Made by a program: the position numbers and the translations under genes
Source of the DNA: Modestobacter sp. Leaf380
Lineage (GTDB): Bacteria > Actinomycetota > Actinomycetes > Mycobacteriales > Geodermatophilaceae
Direction of reading: 5' to 3'
Assembly: GCF_001424485.1 (NCBI RefSeq)
Contig: NZ_LMQC01000004.1
Location: 1 to 64,000, forward strand
Length of the DNA: 64,000 bases
Notes under the pieces: generated by a model
Databases searched by the model: none
Told to the model about the DNA's origin: nothing
What the model saw: only the letters and a program-made list of their open reading frames with translations
Shown: positions 23,747 to 32,641 of the stretch, piece by piece
How positions within the stretch are numbered: the stretch's first letter is position 1
How the letters are laid out: each line of letters begins with the position of its first letter

Positions 23747-25219
23747 TCAGAGGGGCTCGACCTGGTCGGCCTGCGGGCCGCGCTCGGCCGGGGTGGCGGT
23801 GAACTGCACCCGCTGCCCCTCCTCCAGGTCGCGGAACCCGCCCCGGTCGGCGATCGCGGAGAAGTGCACGAACACGTCGTCGCTGCCGTCGTCGGGGGCG
23901 ATGAACCCGAACCCCTTCTCGCCGTGGAACCACTTCACCGTGCCCTGCTGACCGCCCTCGATCGGGGGCAGGTCGGTGCGCGGCTCGCGCGGGGCGCGCT
24001 GCTGGCGGCCGGCGCCACGGGAGGGGTCCCGACGGGCCTCGCGGCGGGCCGGGTCGTGCCGCGGCGGCGGGCCGGCGCCGTCCAGCGGCCGGACGACGTC
24101 GGCCTGCGGGCCGCGGTCGCCCGAGGAGGCGGCGAACTCCACGCGCTGGCCCTCGGCCAGGTCGCCGTAGCCGCCGTCGTCCTCGATGACGGAGAAGTGC
24201 ACGAACACGTCGCGGCTGCCGTCGTCGGGCTCGACGAACCCGAAGCCCTTGTCGGCGTTGAAGAACCGGACGGTGCCCTGCTGCATGCCCGAGCCGGAGG
24301 GACGGCCCCGACCCTGGTCACGCCCCTGGTCGCGGCCCTGGCTGCCACCGCGGGCGCCGCCGGCGCCACCGCCGAGGGGCTGGACGTACGTGGCCTGCAG
24401 GCCGCGGTCGCCCTGGGCGGCCTCGAACTCGACCCGCTGGCCCTCCTCCAGGCTGCGGTAGCCGCCGTCGTCGGCGATCGCGGAGAAGTGCACGAACACG
24501 TCGTCGCCGCCGTCGTCGGGCTGCAGGAAGCCGAAGCCCTTGTCGCCGTTGAAGAACCGCACGGTGGCCTGCGGCAGACCGGAGCCCTGCGCGCCGGCCT
24601 GGCTCCCGCCGCCGTGGCCGCCACGGTCGTCGGACCCGCCACCGCCACCGCCACCACCGCCGCCGGAGAGCGGCTCGACGTGGGTGGCCTGCACCCCGCG
24701 GTCGCCCTGCGCGGCCTCGAAGAGCACCCGCTGGCCCTCCTCCAGGCTGCGGTAGCCGCCGTCGTCGGCGATCGCGGAGAAGTGCACGAAGACGTCGTCG
24801 CCGCCGTCGTCGGGGGTGATGAAGCCGAACCCCTTCTCGGAGTTGAAGAACTGCACGGTGCCCTCGGCACCGCCACCGGAGGCACGCGGCGCACGGGCCG
24901 GCTCGCGGCGCGGGGCCTCGCGACGGGGCGCGCGCTCCTCGCGGCGATCGTCCCGGCGGTCGTCCCGGCGGGGCTCGCGGGACTGCGAGCGGTCGACCTG
25001 GACCGGCGGGCCGCCCAGCAGGTGGACGCGGTCGGCCTGCAGGCCGCGCTGGCCGGGGCTGGCGGTGTAGTCGACCCGGGCGCCCTCGTCCAGGCTGCGG
25101 AAGCCGCCGGTCTCCTCGATCGCGGAGAAGTGCACGAAGACGTCCTCACCGCCGTCGTCGGGTCCGATGAAGCCGAACCCCTTCTCGGCGTTGAACCACT
25201 TCACGAAGCCCTGCGGCAT
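23747..25219 (-). CDS. Protein with five cold-shock domains
   Basis: 490 residues holding five complete CspA-type domains at about 2-67, 119-184, 217-282, 315-380 and 426-490. Each has the RNP1-like KGFGF and RNP2-like DVFVHFS (repeat 4 has HFSVI). Domains 1 and 5 keep VKWF; domains 2-4 have VQFF/VRFF, so one aromatic differs. Linkers are disordered: Arg/Glu-rich after domain 1, poly-Gly after 2, RDQGR repeats after 3, Arg/Pro-rich after 4. It should bind single-stranded RNA or DNA with high avidity. ATG 25219 follows AGGAG by 6 bases; a GTG 5 codons upstream is possible. Bacterial Csps are usually single domains; five in tandem recalls animal UNR/CSDE1. Confidence 0.93.
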   Translation of the reverse strand: MPQGFVKWFNAEKGFGFIGPDDGGEDVFVHFSAIEETGGFRSLDEGARVDYTASPGQRGLQADRVHLLGGPPVQVDRSQSREPRRDDRRDDRREERAPRREAPRREPARAPRASGGGAEGTVQFFNSEKGFGFITPDDGGDDVFVHFSAIADDGGYRSLEEGQRVLFEAAQGDRGVQATHVEPLSGGGGGGGGGGSDDRGGHGGGSQAGAQGSGLPQATVRFFNGDKGFGFLQPDDGGDDVFVHFSAIADDGGYRSLEEGQRVEFEAAQGDRGLQATYVQPLGGGAGGARGGSQGRDQGRDQGRGRPSGSGMQQGTVRFFNADKGFGFVEPDDGSRDVFVHFSVIEDDGGYGDLAEGQRVEFAASSGDRGPQADVVRPLDGAGPPPRHDPARREARRDPSRGAGRQQRAPREPRTDLPPIEGGQQGTVKWFHGEKGFGFIAPDDGSDDVFVHFSAIADRGGFRDLEEGQRVQFTATPAERGPQADQVEPL

Positions 25220-25320
25220 GCCCTGCTCCTGCACTCACTCGACGTCCATCCGGTTCCTGCGGGGTCCAGCCTCCCACCTGGCCGGGTGCGCCGGGGTGCC
25301 CGCCCACCCGGGCGGGGGAC

Positions 25321-26472
25321 TCAGTCCTCGGGGGCGTGCACGGGACGGGGCGCCAGGACCAGGCACATCGCCCCGATCGCGGCCAGCAGCCACAGGCTGA
25401 CGAACCGGTAGACGACGACCGCGGGCACCGCCTGGGCGGCGGGCAGCCCGGCCGCGACGAGCGCGGAGGCCATCGCGGCCTCGACGACGCCGATGCCGCC
25501 GGGGGTCAGCCGGGTCGAGGACACCAGCGCACCGGCCGCCCAGGCGAGCACGACGCCCTGCCAGGGCAGCCCGGCGCCGACGGCCAGCACCGACAGGCCC
25601 AGGCAGACCGCGTCGAGGACCCAGTTCGCCAGGGCCAGGCCACCGGCGGTCGCCGCGTTGCGGAAGCCGGGACGGATCGCCCCCAGCGAGGTGAGGACGC
25701 CGTCCACGGCCGGTCCGACGACGGCCGGGCGCAGCACCGACCACCAGCGGGCGAACGGCGCCACCGCGCCCTGCAGCAGCTTGACCACCAGGTGCTTGGC
25801 CTCGGGGCTGCGGGTGACCGCCAGCAGCGTGAGGACCGGCACGACGGCGGCGACCGAGGCCAGCGACGCGACGGCGGCGCCGACGGTGGAGCCGGTGGCC
25901 GCGGAGCTGACCGCCACGACGGCGGCCAGGCTGACGGTGGAGCAGACCCCGGACACGGCCAGCGTCCAGCTGACCAGCACCGGGTTGTTGCCCAGGTCGC
26001 GCATCCGCCGGTAGGTGTAGGCGACGCTGGCCGCGGAGCCGGCCAGCGGCAGCCCGACGGCGATCGCGTTGCCGCCGTAGACGGTGACGGTGAGGTTCCC
26101 GGTGGGCGCGTGGCCGCCGCCCGAGCGCAGCAGCAGCCGCTGCTGGGACACCAGGCACTGCATCGAGACCAGCTGGACGACCGCGGCCAGCAGCGCCCAG
26201 CGCCACTCGGCCCCCGCCAGGGTCTCCAGCCAGCCCAGGATCGACTGCCGGAACACCACGACGGCCACGACCGTGCCCAGGGCCAGGACGCCGGTGAGCA
26301 CCGGCCGCCACCAGCGGGCCACCGCGGAGGCCCGGACCGCGGCGATCGGGCCCGACCCGGGTCCCGGTGCGGGCGCCGGTGTCGGCGCCGGTGCAGGGCC
26401 GCCCGGCCGTCCGGTGGCCCCGGGGGCGGGCACGCCGTCTCCCGCTCCCGTCCGGTGCTGGGGGTCGGTCAT
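25321..26472 (-). CDS. LPG synthetase-type membrane protein (YbhN/UPF0104)
   Basis: 383 residues, Pro/Ala-rich cytoplasmic N-terminus then about eight membrane segments. YGGNAIAVGLPLAGSAASVAYTYRRM and STRLTPGGIGVVEAAMASALVAAGL are the two conserved signature regions of the lysylphosphatidylglycerol synthase transmembrane (flippase-like) family. No catalytic aminoacyl-transferase domain, so a lipid or polyprenol transport role is more likely. ATG 26472 chosen because the open frame upstream crosses a promoter-like gap. Confidence 0.85.
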   Translation of the reverse strand: MTDPQHRTGAGDGVPAPGATGRPGGPAPAPTPAPAPGPGSGPIAAVRASAVARWWRPVLTGVLALGTVVAVVVFRQSILGWLETLAGAEWRWALLAAVVQLVSMQCLVSQQRLLLRSGGGHAPTGNLTVTVYGGNAIAVGLPLAGSAASVAYTYRRMRDLGNNPVLVSWTLAVSGVCSTVSLAAVVAVSSAATGSTVGAAVASLASVAAVVPVLTLLAVTRSPEAKHLVVKLLQGAVAPFARWWSVLRPAVVGPAVDGVLTSLGAIRPGFRNAATAGGLALANWVLDAVCLGLSVLAVGAGLPWQGVVLAWAAGALVSSTRLTPGGIGVVEAAMASALVAAGLPAAQAVPAVVVYRFVSLWLLAAIGAMCLVLAPRPVHAPED

Positions 26473-26572
26473 CAGCGGAGACGGTAGCGACCCCGGCTGG
26501 TGGAGGGGACCACCGCTCACCCGGACGAGCGTGCCGCTCGCCACCGGTGACCGGGAGGGCACACTGCCGCCC

Positions 26573-27064
26573 GTGGCCGACGGCGGGCAGGACGAGGAGC
26601 ACCCCGAGGAGCACGACGAGGAGCACTACGCGCCGAGCCCGGTGCCGTGGGTGGCCGAGGAGGTCGCCCAGCTGGAGGCCACCGGGACGGCGTTCGACGG
26701 GCGCGCCGTGGTCCTGCTCACCCACCGCGGGGTGAAGACCGGCCTGGTGCGCAAGACCCCGCTGATGCGCGTGGAGCTGCGCGGGGTCTACGCGGCGGTC
26801 GCCTCGACCCGCGGCGGACCGGACCACCCGCACTGGTACGCCAACGTGCTGGCCTCCCCCGACGTGCAGCTGCGCGACGGTGACCTGCGGCTGGACCTGC
26901 GGGCCCGCGAGGTGACCGGTACCGAGCGGTCCCGCTGGTGGTCCCTGGCGTGCGGCACCTTCCCCTCCTACGTGGAGTACCAGCGGCGCACGCGGAGGCG
27001 GATCCCGGTGCTGCTGCTGGAGCCCCGCCCCGCCCCCGACCCGCTCGCGCCGACGGAGCCCTGA
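26573..27064 (+). CDS. Ddn-like (nitroreductase/deazaflavin-dependent) oxidoreductase
   Basis: 163 residues. Acidic N-terminus (GGQDEEHPEEHDEEHYAP), then the split-barrel fold of F420H2-dependent quinone reductases such as mycobacterial Ddn: GRAVVLLTHRGVKTGLVRKTPLMRV, YAAVASTRGGPDHPHWYANVLASPDV. The K-T-x-x-xRKTPL segment is the deazaflavin phosphate-binding signature. GTG 26573 is the likeliest start; spacing to the GGGAGG upstream is rather long. It precedes RNase J by 36 bases on the same strand. Confidence 0.82.
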   Translation: MADGGQDEEHPEEHDEEHYAPSPVPWVAEEVAQLEATGTAFDGRAVVLLTHRGVKTGLVRKTPLMRVELRGVYAAVASTRGGPDHPHWYANVLASPDVQLRDGDLRLDLRAREVTGTERSRWWSLACGTFPSYVEYQRRTRRRIPVLLLEPRPAPDPLAPTEP

Positions 27065-27100
27065 CCAGGAGTGTCGGTGGGGGGCCGTAGCGTCTCCCCC

Positions 27101-28786
27101 ATGAGCCGTACGCACCCCGAGCTGAAGACCCCGCCGGCACTGGCCGAGGGAGGCCTCCGGATCGTGGCGCTGGGCGGGCTCGGCGAGATCGGCCGGAACA
27201 TGACCGTCTTCGAGTTCGGCGGCAAGCTGCTGATCGTCGACTGCGGCGTCCTGTTCCCCGAGGAGCACCAGCCCGGCGTCGACGTGATCCTCCCCGACTT
27301 CACCTCCATCCGGGACCGGATGGACGACGTCCTGGCGGTCGTGCTGACGCACGGGCACGAGGACCACATCGGTGGCGTGCCCTACCTGCTGCGCGAGCGC
27401 CGCGACATCCCGCTGGTCGGCTCCAAGCTGACCCTGGCCTTCATCAAGGCCAAGCTCGAGGAGCACCGGATCAAGCCGGTCACCCGCGAGGTCGCCGAGG
27501 GCGACACGCTGGACTTCGGGCCCTTCGAGACCGAGTTCCTCGCGGTCAACCACTCCATCCCCGACGCGCTGGCCGTGGCCATCCGCACCGAGGCCGGCCT
27601 GGTGCTGCACACCGGTGACTTCAAGATGGACCAGTTCCCGCTGGACCGCCGGATCACCGACCTGCGCGGGTTCGCCCGGCTCGGCGAGGAGGGCGTCGAC
27701 CTCTTCCTCACCGACTCCACCAACGCCGAGGTCCCGGGGTTCACCCTGTCCGAGGGCGACCTGGTCCCGGCCATCGAGACCGTGTTCCGGACCGCCCCCA
27801 AGCGGGTCATCGTCTCCAGCTTCGCCAGCCACGTGCACCGCATCCAGCAGGTGCTCAACGCCGCGCACGCGCACGGCCGCAAGGTCGCCTTCGTGGGCCG
27901 CTCGATGGTGCGCAACATGGGCATCGCCCGTGACCTGGGCTACCTGGACATCCCCAAGGGCCTGGTCGTGGACCTCAAGCAGATGGACAAGCTGCCCGCC
28001 GACCAGGTCTGCGTCATCTGCACCGGGTCCCAGGGCGAGCCGATGGCGGCGCTGTCGAGGATGGCCAACCGCGACCACGTCATCCGCATCTCCGAGGGCG
28101 ACACCGTGCTGCTGGCCAGCTCGCTCATCCCCGGCAACGAGAACGCCATCTACCGGATCATCAACGAGCTGACCCGCTGGGGCGCCAACGTCGTGCACAA
28201 GGGCAACGCCAAGGTGCACGTCTCCGGTCACGCCAGCGCCGGTGAGCTCGTCTACTGCTACAACATCGTCAAGCCGCGCAACGTCATGCCGGTGCACGGC
28301 GAGTGGCGCCACCTCAAGGCCAACGGCGAGCTGGCGATCAAGACCGGCGTGCACCCCCGCGGTGTCGTGCTCGCCGAGGACGGTCAGGTCGTCGACCTCG
28401 TCGACGGCCGGGTCCGGGTCACCGGCAAGGTCAGCGCCGGCAACGTCTACGTCGACGGCGCGACCGTGGGCGGGGCGACCGAGGCCTCGCTGAAGGACCG
28501 CCGCAACCTGGCCGAGGAGGGCGTGATCACCGTCGTGGCGATCGTCGACGCCGACACCGGCCTGCTCGCCGAGACCCCGGACTTCCTGGCCCGCGGCTTC
28601 GTGCACGACGAGGGCACGTTCGACTCGGTCGTGCCACTGATCGAGAAGGCGCTGGCCAAGGCCGCCGAGGAGGGCGTGGGCGGTGCGCTCCAGCTCGAGC
28701 AGCTGATCACCCGCGCCGTCGCCGGCTGGGCCAACCGCAACGGCCGCCGCAGCCCGATGATCATCCCGGTGGTCATCGACGCCTGA
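27101..28786 (+). CDS. rnj: Ribonuclease J
   Basis: 561-residue metallo-beta-lactamase/beta-CASP nuclease for mRNA and rRNA processing. Zinc site: VVLTHGHEDHIGGVPYLL, later GDFKMDQFPLD and HVSGHASAGEL; beta-CASP motif DSTNAE and SSFASHVHRIQQ. GGLGEIGRNM at the N-terminus is the RNase J signature. ATG 27101 chosen; the usual upstream neighbour in actinobacteria (dapA) is not present here. A 38-base perfect palindrome terminates it. Confidence 0.96.
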   Translation: MSRTHPELKTPPALAEGGLRIVALGGLGEIGRNMTVFEFGGKLLIVDCGVLFPEEHQPGVDVILPDFTSIRDRMDDVLAVVLTHGHEDHIGGVPYLLRERRDIPLVGSKLTLAFIKAKLEEHRIKPVTREVAEGDTLDFGPFETEFLAVNHSIPDALAVAIRTEAGLVLHTGDFKMDQFPLDRRITDLRGFARLGEEGVDLFLTDSTNAEVPGFTLSEGDLVPAIETVFRTAPKRVIVSSFASHVHRIQQVLNAAHAHGRKVAFVGRSMVRNMGIARDLGYLDIPKGLVVDLKQMDKLPADQVCVICTGSQGEPMAALSRMANRDHVIRISEGDTVLLASSLIPGNENAIYRIINELTRWGANVVHKGNAKVHVSGHASAGELVYCYNIVKPRNVMPVHGEWRHLKANGELAIKTGVHPRGVVLAEDGQVVDLVDGRVRVTGKVSAGNVYVDGATVGGATEASLKDRRNLAEEGVITVVAIVDADTGLLAETPDFLARGFVHDEGTFDSVVPLIEKALAKAAEEGVGGALQLEQLITRAVAGWANRNGRRSPMIIPVVIDA

Positions 28787-28805
28787 CCGGCGCACCGCAC
28801 GGACG

Positions 28806-28843
28806 CGAGACGGCCGGCACCCCGCGGGGTGCCGGCCGTCTCG
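28806..28843. terminator. Bidirectional terminator (38-base perfect palindrome)
   Basis: CGAGACGGCCGGCACCCCG and its exact reverse complement abut at 28824/28825, giving a stem of up to about 17 bp between RNase J and a convergent small gene. Confidence 0.85.
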
Positions 28844-28845
28844 TC

Positions 28846-29151
28846 TCACGTCGGGGGCGCGTACCAGCCGGCGAGCAGCTGCTGGCGCACGACGGGCGGC
28901 AACGCCCCCCAGCGCAGCAGGGCGGCCCGGGCCGGGAGCTGGCTGGCCGCGGCGAGGCGGCCCAGCTCGCGCACCCGGTGCGGCGGCGGTCCCCCACTGG
29001 CACGGCCACCGGCGGGACGGAGCAGGACGACGGGACCGCAGAGGGAGGCCGCCAGGGTGTCGTACGCCGCCGTGATCGCGGCCTGGTGCGCGGGGTCGGA
29101 CCAGTGCGGGCATCGCCCGGCGGTCACGACGGAGGCTGCTGGAGCGCTCAT
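28846..29151 (-). CDS. Small hypothetical protein
   Basis: 101 residues from ATG 29151 (CGGAGG-like purines not obvious; GGGGGGC upstream). Contains CPHWSDPAHQAAITAAYDTL and RQQLLAGWYAPP; two cysteines. No signal, membrane segment or recognised domain. It lies divergent from an ECF sigma factor gene with about 170 bases between. Confidence 0.5.
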   Translation of the reverse strand: MSAPAASVVTAGRCPHWSDPAHQAAITAAYDTLAASLCGPVVLLRPAGGRASGGPPPHRVRELGRLAAASQLPARAALLRWGALPPVVRQQLLAGWYAPPT

Positions 29152-29319
29152 GCCCCCCACATCGGCAGTGCACAGTCAGATCGTGACCAGCCTGTGACCG
29201 GACTCGGCTACACCGCTCCCCCGGCCGCCGTACCCGGCACCGAACCGTCGACCGGGCGGTGAACGAACCCCGACCCGGCGCCGTAGTCCCCACGGGGACC
29301 ACCGACGGGAGGGGACGAC

Positions 29320-29892
29320 GTGGCACGGCTGGGCAGCACGCGCCTCGGCAGCGCACGGCACGCGGCGCGTCCGCGCGACCCGGTCGAGTCCTTCGACGCC
29401 CGCGAGGCCTACGCCGCGCACGGGCCCGAGCTGTACCGCTTCGCCCTGCGCCAGCTCGGTGACGGCGGGGCCGCCCAGGACGTCGTCCAGGAGGTCTTCC
29501 TGCGGGCCTGGCGCGCCGCGGACTCCTTCGACCCGCAGCTGGCCAGCCTGCGCACCTGGTTGTTCGCGATCGCTCGCAACGTGGTGGTCGACGAGGCCCG
29601 CCGGTTCGCCGTCCGGCCGTGGCAGCGGGACCTGGTCTCCGACGCCGGGGCCGACGAGCCGGTCGACGGGCGGGTGGACGAGCAGCTGGTCGATGCCTGG
29701 GTGGTCGAGGAGGCGCTGCGCCGGGTGAGCCCGGAGCACCGCGCGGCGATCGTCGAGACGCACCTGCGCGGGCGCCCGTACGACGAGGTGGCGGGCGAGC
29801 TGGGCATCCCGGTGGGCACACTGCGCAGCCGGGTCTTCTACGGGCTCAAGGCACTGCGGCTGGCGATGGAGGAGATGGGGGTGGAACCGTGA
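29320..29892 (+). CDS. ECF sigma factor
   Basis: 190-residue group 4 sigma factor. Region 2: ELYRFALRQLGDGGAAQDVV, QEVFLRAWRAADSFD, TWLFAIARNVVVDEARR; region 4 with HTH: RVSPEHRAAIVETHLRGRPY, GTLRSRVFYGLKALRLAM. GTG 29320 follows GGGAGGGG. Directly coupled (4-base overlap) to a zinc-binding anti-sigma factor, so its activity is held by that partner. Likely targets are its own operon: CHRD protein and class F sortase. Confidence 0.92.
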   Translation: MARLGSTRLGSARHAARPRDPVESFDAREAYAAHGPELYRFALRQLGDGGAAQDVVQEVFLRAWRAADSFDPQLASLRTWLFAIARNVVVDEARRFAVRPWQRDLVSDAGADEPVDGRVDEQLVDAWVVEEALRRVSPEHRAAIVETHLRGRPYDEVAGELGIPVGTLRSRVFYGLKALRLAMEEMGVEP

Positions 29893-30557
29893 CCGGCGCA
29901 CCGAGGGAGCACCGCGAGCTGCGCGAGCAGCTGGGCGGGTACGCACTGGGGCACGGGGCGCCCGGCGAGCGCGCCGCGGTCACCGCGCACCTGGACGGTT
30001 GCGCCGGGTGCCGGGCCGAGCTGGCCGCGATCGCCCCGCTGCGCGACCGGCTGGCCGGGGTGGACCCCGACCGGCTGTCCGAGCTGCCTGCTCCCCCGCC
30101 GGGCCTGCGCGAGGCGGTGCTGTCCCGGCTGGCCGCCGAGGAGTCCCGCTCCGGCGTCGCCCGGCGCCCGCACCGGTGGCGCACCGCCGTCGCCGCGGCG
30201 GGCGTCGCCGCGGCGGGCGTGGGCGTGGGCTGGGTGGCCCGGCCGGTGCCCGATCCGCCGCCGCTGGAGGCGGTCGCCGTCGAGGTGGCCGACCGGGACG
30301 TGCAGGCCACCGCGGACGTCGTCCCGCACACCTGGGGCATGGAGGTGCAGCTGCACGGCGAGGGCTTCACCGCCGGTGAGGTGTTCCGGGTGCAGGTGAC
30401 CGAGACCGACGGCCGGGTGGTCCCCGCCGGGGAGTTCCTCGGGATCGGCCCGGGGCAGCTGGACTGCAACCTGAACAGCTCGGTGCTCCGGGAGGACGCC
30501 GCCGGGTTCACCGTGCTCGACAGCTCCGGTGCCGTGGTGCTCACCTCCGATCTCTGA
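29889..30557 (+). CDS. Zinc-type (ZAS) anti-sigma factor, membrane-anchored
   Basis: 222 residues. N-terminal anti-sigma domain has the HxxxCxxC motif in AHLDGCAGCRAEL; one membrane segment (AVAAAGVAAAGVGVGWVA) near residue 105; the external domain (HTWGMEVQLHGEGFTAGEVF, QLDCNLNSSVLRE) looks like a beta-sandwich. It binds and inhibits the upstream ECF sigma at the membrane until an extracellular signal releases it. GTG 29889 overlaps the sigma stop. Confidence 0.88.
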   Translation: MTGAPREHRELREQLGGYALGHGAPGERAAVTAHLDGCAGCRAELAAIAPLRDRLAGVDPDRLSELPAPPPGLREAVLSRLAAEESRSGVARRPHRWRTAVAAAGVAAAGVGVGWVARPVPDPPPLEAVAVEVADRDVQATADVVPHTWGMEVQLHGEGFTAGEVFRVQVTETDGRVVPAGEFLGIGPGQLDCNLNSSVLREDAAGFTVLDSSGAVVLTSDL

Positions 30558-30632
30558 GCGGTGCGGTGAACGCGCGGGCAGCGCGGCCCGTACCCCCGGG
30601 GGACAGCGACCACCGAGCACTGGAGCCCGACG

Positions 30633-31355
30633 ATGTCCCGATCGACCACCCGCACCGCCCTCCTGCGCACCGCCGTCGTCACCGGCGCGGCCGGCGCCCT
30701 GGCCCTCACCGCCGTCGGCCCGGCCGCCGCCGAGACCGAGGTGCCGACCCCCTCGACGTTCACCAGCGCCTTCACCGCGATGGCCACCCCCGACATGGTC
30801 GTCAACGCCGACGGTGTCGCCACCCCCGGTGAGCCGGGCGCCTCGGGCACCTTCACCTACCGGATCAACTCCGACACCGAGGTGATCTGCTACGACATCT
30901 CCCTCACCGGCGTCACCCCGCCGTACCAGTCGCCGGCCAAGACCGCGACGCACATCCACCAGGGCGACGCCGGGCAGGCCGGCCCGCCGCGGATCGCCCT
31001 CCCGAACCCCGAGGACGACGGCAGCGGCACGCTGACCAGCTCGGGCTGCCTGCAGGGGCCCTTCACCACCGGGGTCGTCGCCAACGGCGCGGACACCGGC
31101 GCGGGCTTCACCCTGGACCAGATCGAGGCCGACCCGTCGGCGTTCTTCACCGACTCGCACACCGCGGCGTTCACCTCCGGCGCGGTCCGCGGCCAGCTGA
31201 CCGAGATCCCGGTCGGCGGCGTCGAGACCGGTGCCGGTGGCACCGCTGCGGCCCCGGCCGGCACGTCGGGCACCACCGTGGGCGTCGTCGGCGGCACGGC
31301 GCTGCTGGCCGCGGCCGGCGCGGTCGCGCTGCGTCGCCGGACCGTCCGGCAGTGA
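30633..31355 (+). CDS. CHRD-domain exported protein with C-terminal membrane anchor
   Basis: 240 residues. Sec signal (AVVTGAAGALALTAVGPAAA), then a CHRD domain (TFTYRINSDTEVICYDISL, ATHIHQGDAGQAGPPRIAL, FTSGAVRGQL) with the conserved HIH of that family, then VGVVGGTALLAAAGAVAL and a basic tail. The C-terminus looks like a cell-wall sorting signal, but no LPxTG-like motif is seen before the hydrophobic stretch. Followed by a class F sortase with a 4-base overlap. Probably a surface protein controlled by the adjacent sigma factor. Confidence 0.85.
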   Translation: MSRSTTRTALLRTAVVTGAAGALALTAVGPAAAETEVPTPSTFTSAFTAMATPDMVVNADGVATPGEPGASGTFTYRINSDTEVICYDISLTGVTPPYQSPAKTATHIHQGDAGQAGPPRIALPNPEDDGSGTLTSSGCLQGPFTTGVVANGADTGAGFTLDQIEADPSAFFTDSHTAAFTSGAVRGQLTEIPVGGVETGAGGTAAAPAGTSGTTVGVVGGTALLAAAGAVALRRRTVRQ

Positions 31356-32002
31356 CCGCCCGCGGGCGCCGTCCCCACCTGCGCGCGGTCGCGCTGCTGA
31401 CCGGCGCCGTGCTGGCGCTGGCCGGCTGCGGCGCGGGGACGGCGCCCGCGGCGGCACCACCCACCCCGCCGGCCGGCACGTCCGGTCCGGCGGCCACCAC
31501 CGGACCGACGCCCTCCCCCGCGCCGGCCCCTCCGACGTCCGCGCTGGACCCGGCGTCGGCGCCCGAACCGACCGCGCTGCGGATCCCCGCCCTGGACGTC
31601 GACCGGGAGCTGATCGACCTGGGCGTCGCGGCCGACGGCACCGCCGAGGTGCCGGTCGACTTCGACGACGCCGGCTGGTTCACCCCGGGCGGGCGGCCCG
31701 GCGCCCGCGGCCCGACGGTGGTGATGGGCCACGTCGACTCCACCGAGGGACCCGCGGTGTTCTACGCGCTGCGCGACCTGGTGCCCGGCGACGTCGTCGA
31801 GCTGACCGTCGCCGACGGCACGGTCGCCGTCTACGAGGTCAGCGGCACCGAGCAGGTCGCCAAGGACGAGTTCCCCACCGCGGCGGTGTTCGGCGCGACC
31901 ACGGCCGACGTGCTGCGGCTGATCACCTGCACCGGCGCGTTCGACCAGGGCGCCCGCAGCTACACCGACAACCTCGTCGTCACGGCGGTCCGGACCGGCT
32001 GA
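31352..32002 (+). CDS. Class F sortase, lipoprotein-like
   Basis: 216 residues. Signal with lipobox LALAGCGAG, Pro/Ala/Thr-rich linker, then sortase core: RIPALDVDRELIDLGV, VVMGHVDSTEGPAVFYALRDL (catalytic His), LRLITCTGAFDQGARSYTDNLVV (catalytic Cys and Arg). Class F sortases are typical for actinobacteria and have no TLxTC consensus of class A. GTG 31352 overlaps the CHRD gene stop. A lipid anchor in place of a membrane helix is uncommon but seen in this class. Confidence 0.9.
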   Translation: MTARGRRPHLRAVALLTGAVLALAGCGAGTAPAAAPPTPPAGTSGPAATTGPTPSPAPAPPTSALDPASAPEPTALRIPALDVDRELIDLGVAADGTAEVPVDFDDAGWFTPGGRPGARGPTVVMGHVDSTEGPAVFYALRDLVPGDVVELTVADGTVAVYEVSGTEQVAKDEFPTAAVFGATTADVLRLITCTGAFDQGARSYTDNLVVTAVRTG

Positions 32003-32041
32003 CCCGGCGCTACGGTGCCCCCACCCGTCCAGGAGGCCGCC

Positions 32042-32614
32042 GTGTTCCTGACCGACCCACCCCCGAGCGCGGCAGCCGACGCGCTCTACGCCGAGGACGT
32101 CGCCGACCACGGCCACGTGATGGCCCTGAGCCGGGTCTGGGCGCACCGGCCCGAGCTGCAGACCGGGCTCGTCGACCTGCTGGCCGCCGCCGGCGCCGGG
32201 CTGACGCTGCGCCAGCGCGGGCTGCTGGTGACCGCCGCCGCGGCGGCCCGAGAAGACGGGTACTGCGCCCTGGCCTGGGGCACCCGGCTGGCCGCCGCCG
32301 CCGGGGACGACGTCGCGGTGGCCGCCCTCACCGCCGAGGACGCCGCGCTCGGCGCGGACGACCGGGCACTGGTCCGCTTCGCCCGGCAGGCCGCCCGGGA
32401 CCCCAACGGCACGACCGCCGCCGACGTCCAGGCCCTGCGGGAGGCCGGCCTCGACGAGGCCGCGGTGCTCTCGCTGACGGTCTTCGTGGCGCTGCGGGTC
32501 GCCTTCGCCACGGTGAACGGGGCGCTGGGGGCCGCACCGGACCCGGAGCTGGCGGCCGCCGCGCCGGCCGCGGTGCGGGACGCCGTCCGGTTCGGCCGCC
32601 CGGCCGGTGGCTGA
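32042..32614 (+). CDS. AhpD-like / carboxymuconolactone-decarboxylase-family protein
   Basis: 190 residues, all-helical. LTLRQRGLLVTAAAAAREDGYCALAWGTRLA matches the AhpD/CMD core, but only one Cys remains where peroxidase-active members have CxxC. So alkylhydroperoxidase activity is doubtful. GTG 32042 has a perfect AGGAGG 5 bases upstream. It follows the sortase by about 40 bases on the same strand. Confidence 0.75.
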   Translation: MFLTDPPPSAAADALYAEDVADHGHVMALSRVWAHRPELQTGLVDLLAAAGAGLTLRQRGLLVTAAAAAREDGYCALAWGTRLAAAAGDDVAVAALTAEDAALGADDRALVRFARQAARDPNGTTAADVQALREAGLDEAAVLSLTVFVALRVAFATVNGALGAAPDPELAAAAPAAVRDAVRFGRPAGG

Positions 32615-32641
32615 CCCCGTGTGGTTGGGTCCACAGCCGTG

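Noticed and set aside
23726-25411. Plus-strand frame with repeated [19 protein letters not shown]-like blocks, looking like a repeat protein
   Set aside because: It is the antisense shadow of the five cold-shock domains; repeats there simply mirror KGFGF/DVFVHFS blocks.
31200-31355. LPxTG sorting motif in the CHRD protein
   Set aside because: Searched the segment before the hydrophobic tail; no LPxTG or close variant is present.
32042-32614. Functional alkylhydroperoxidase AhpD
   Set aside because: The CxxC pair is reduced to a single Cys, so only the family fold can be claimed.
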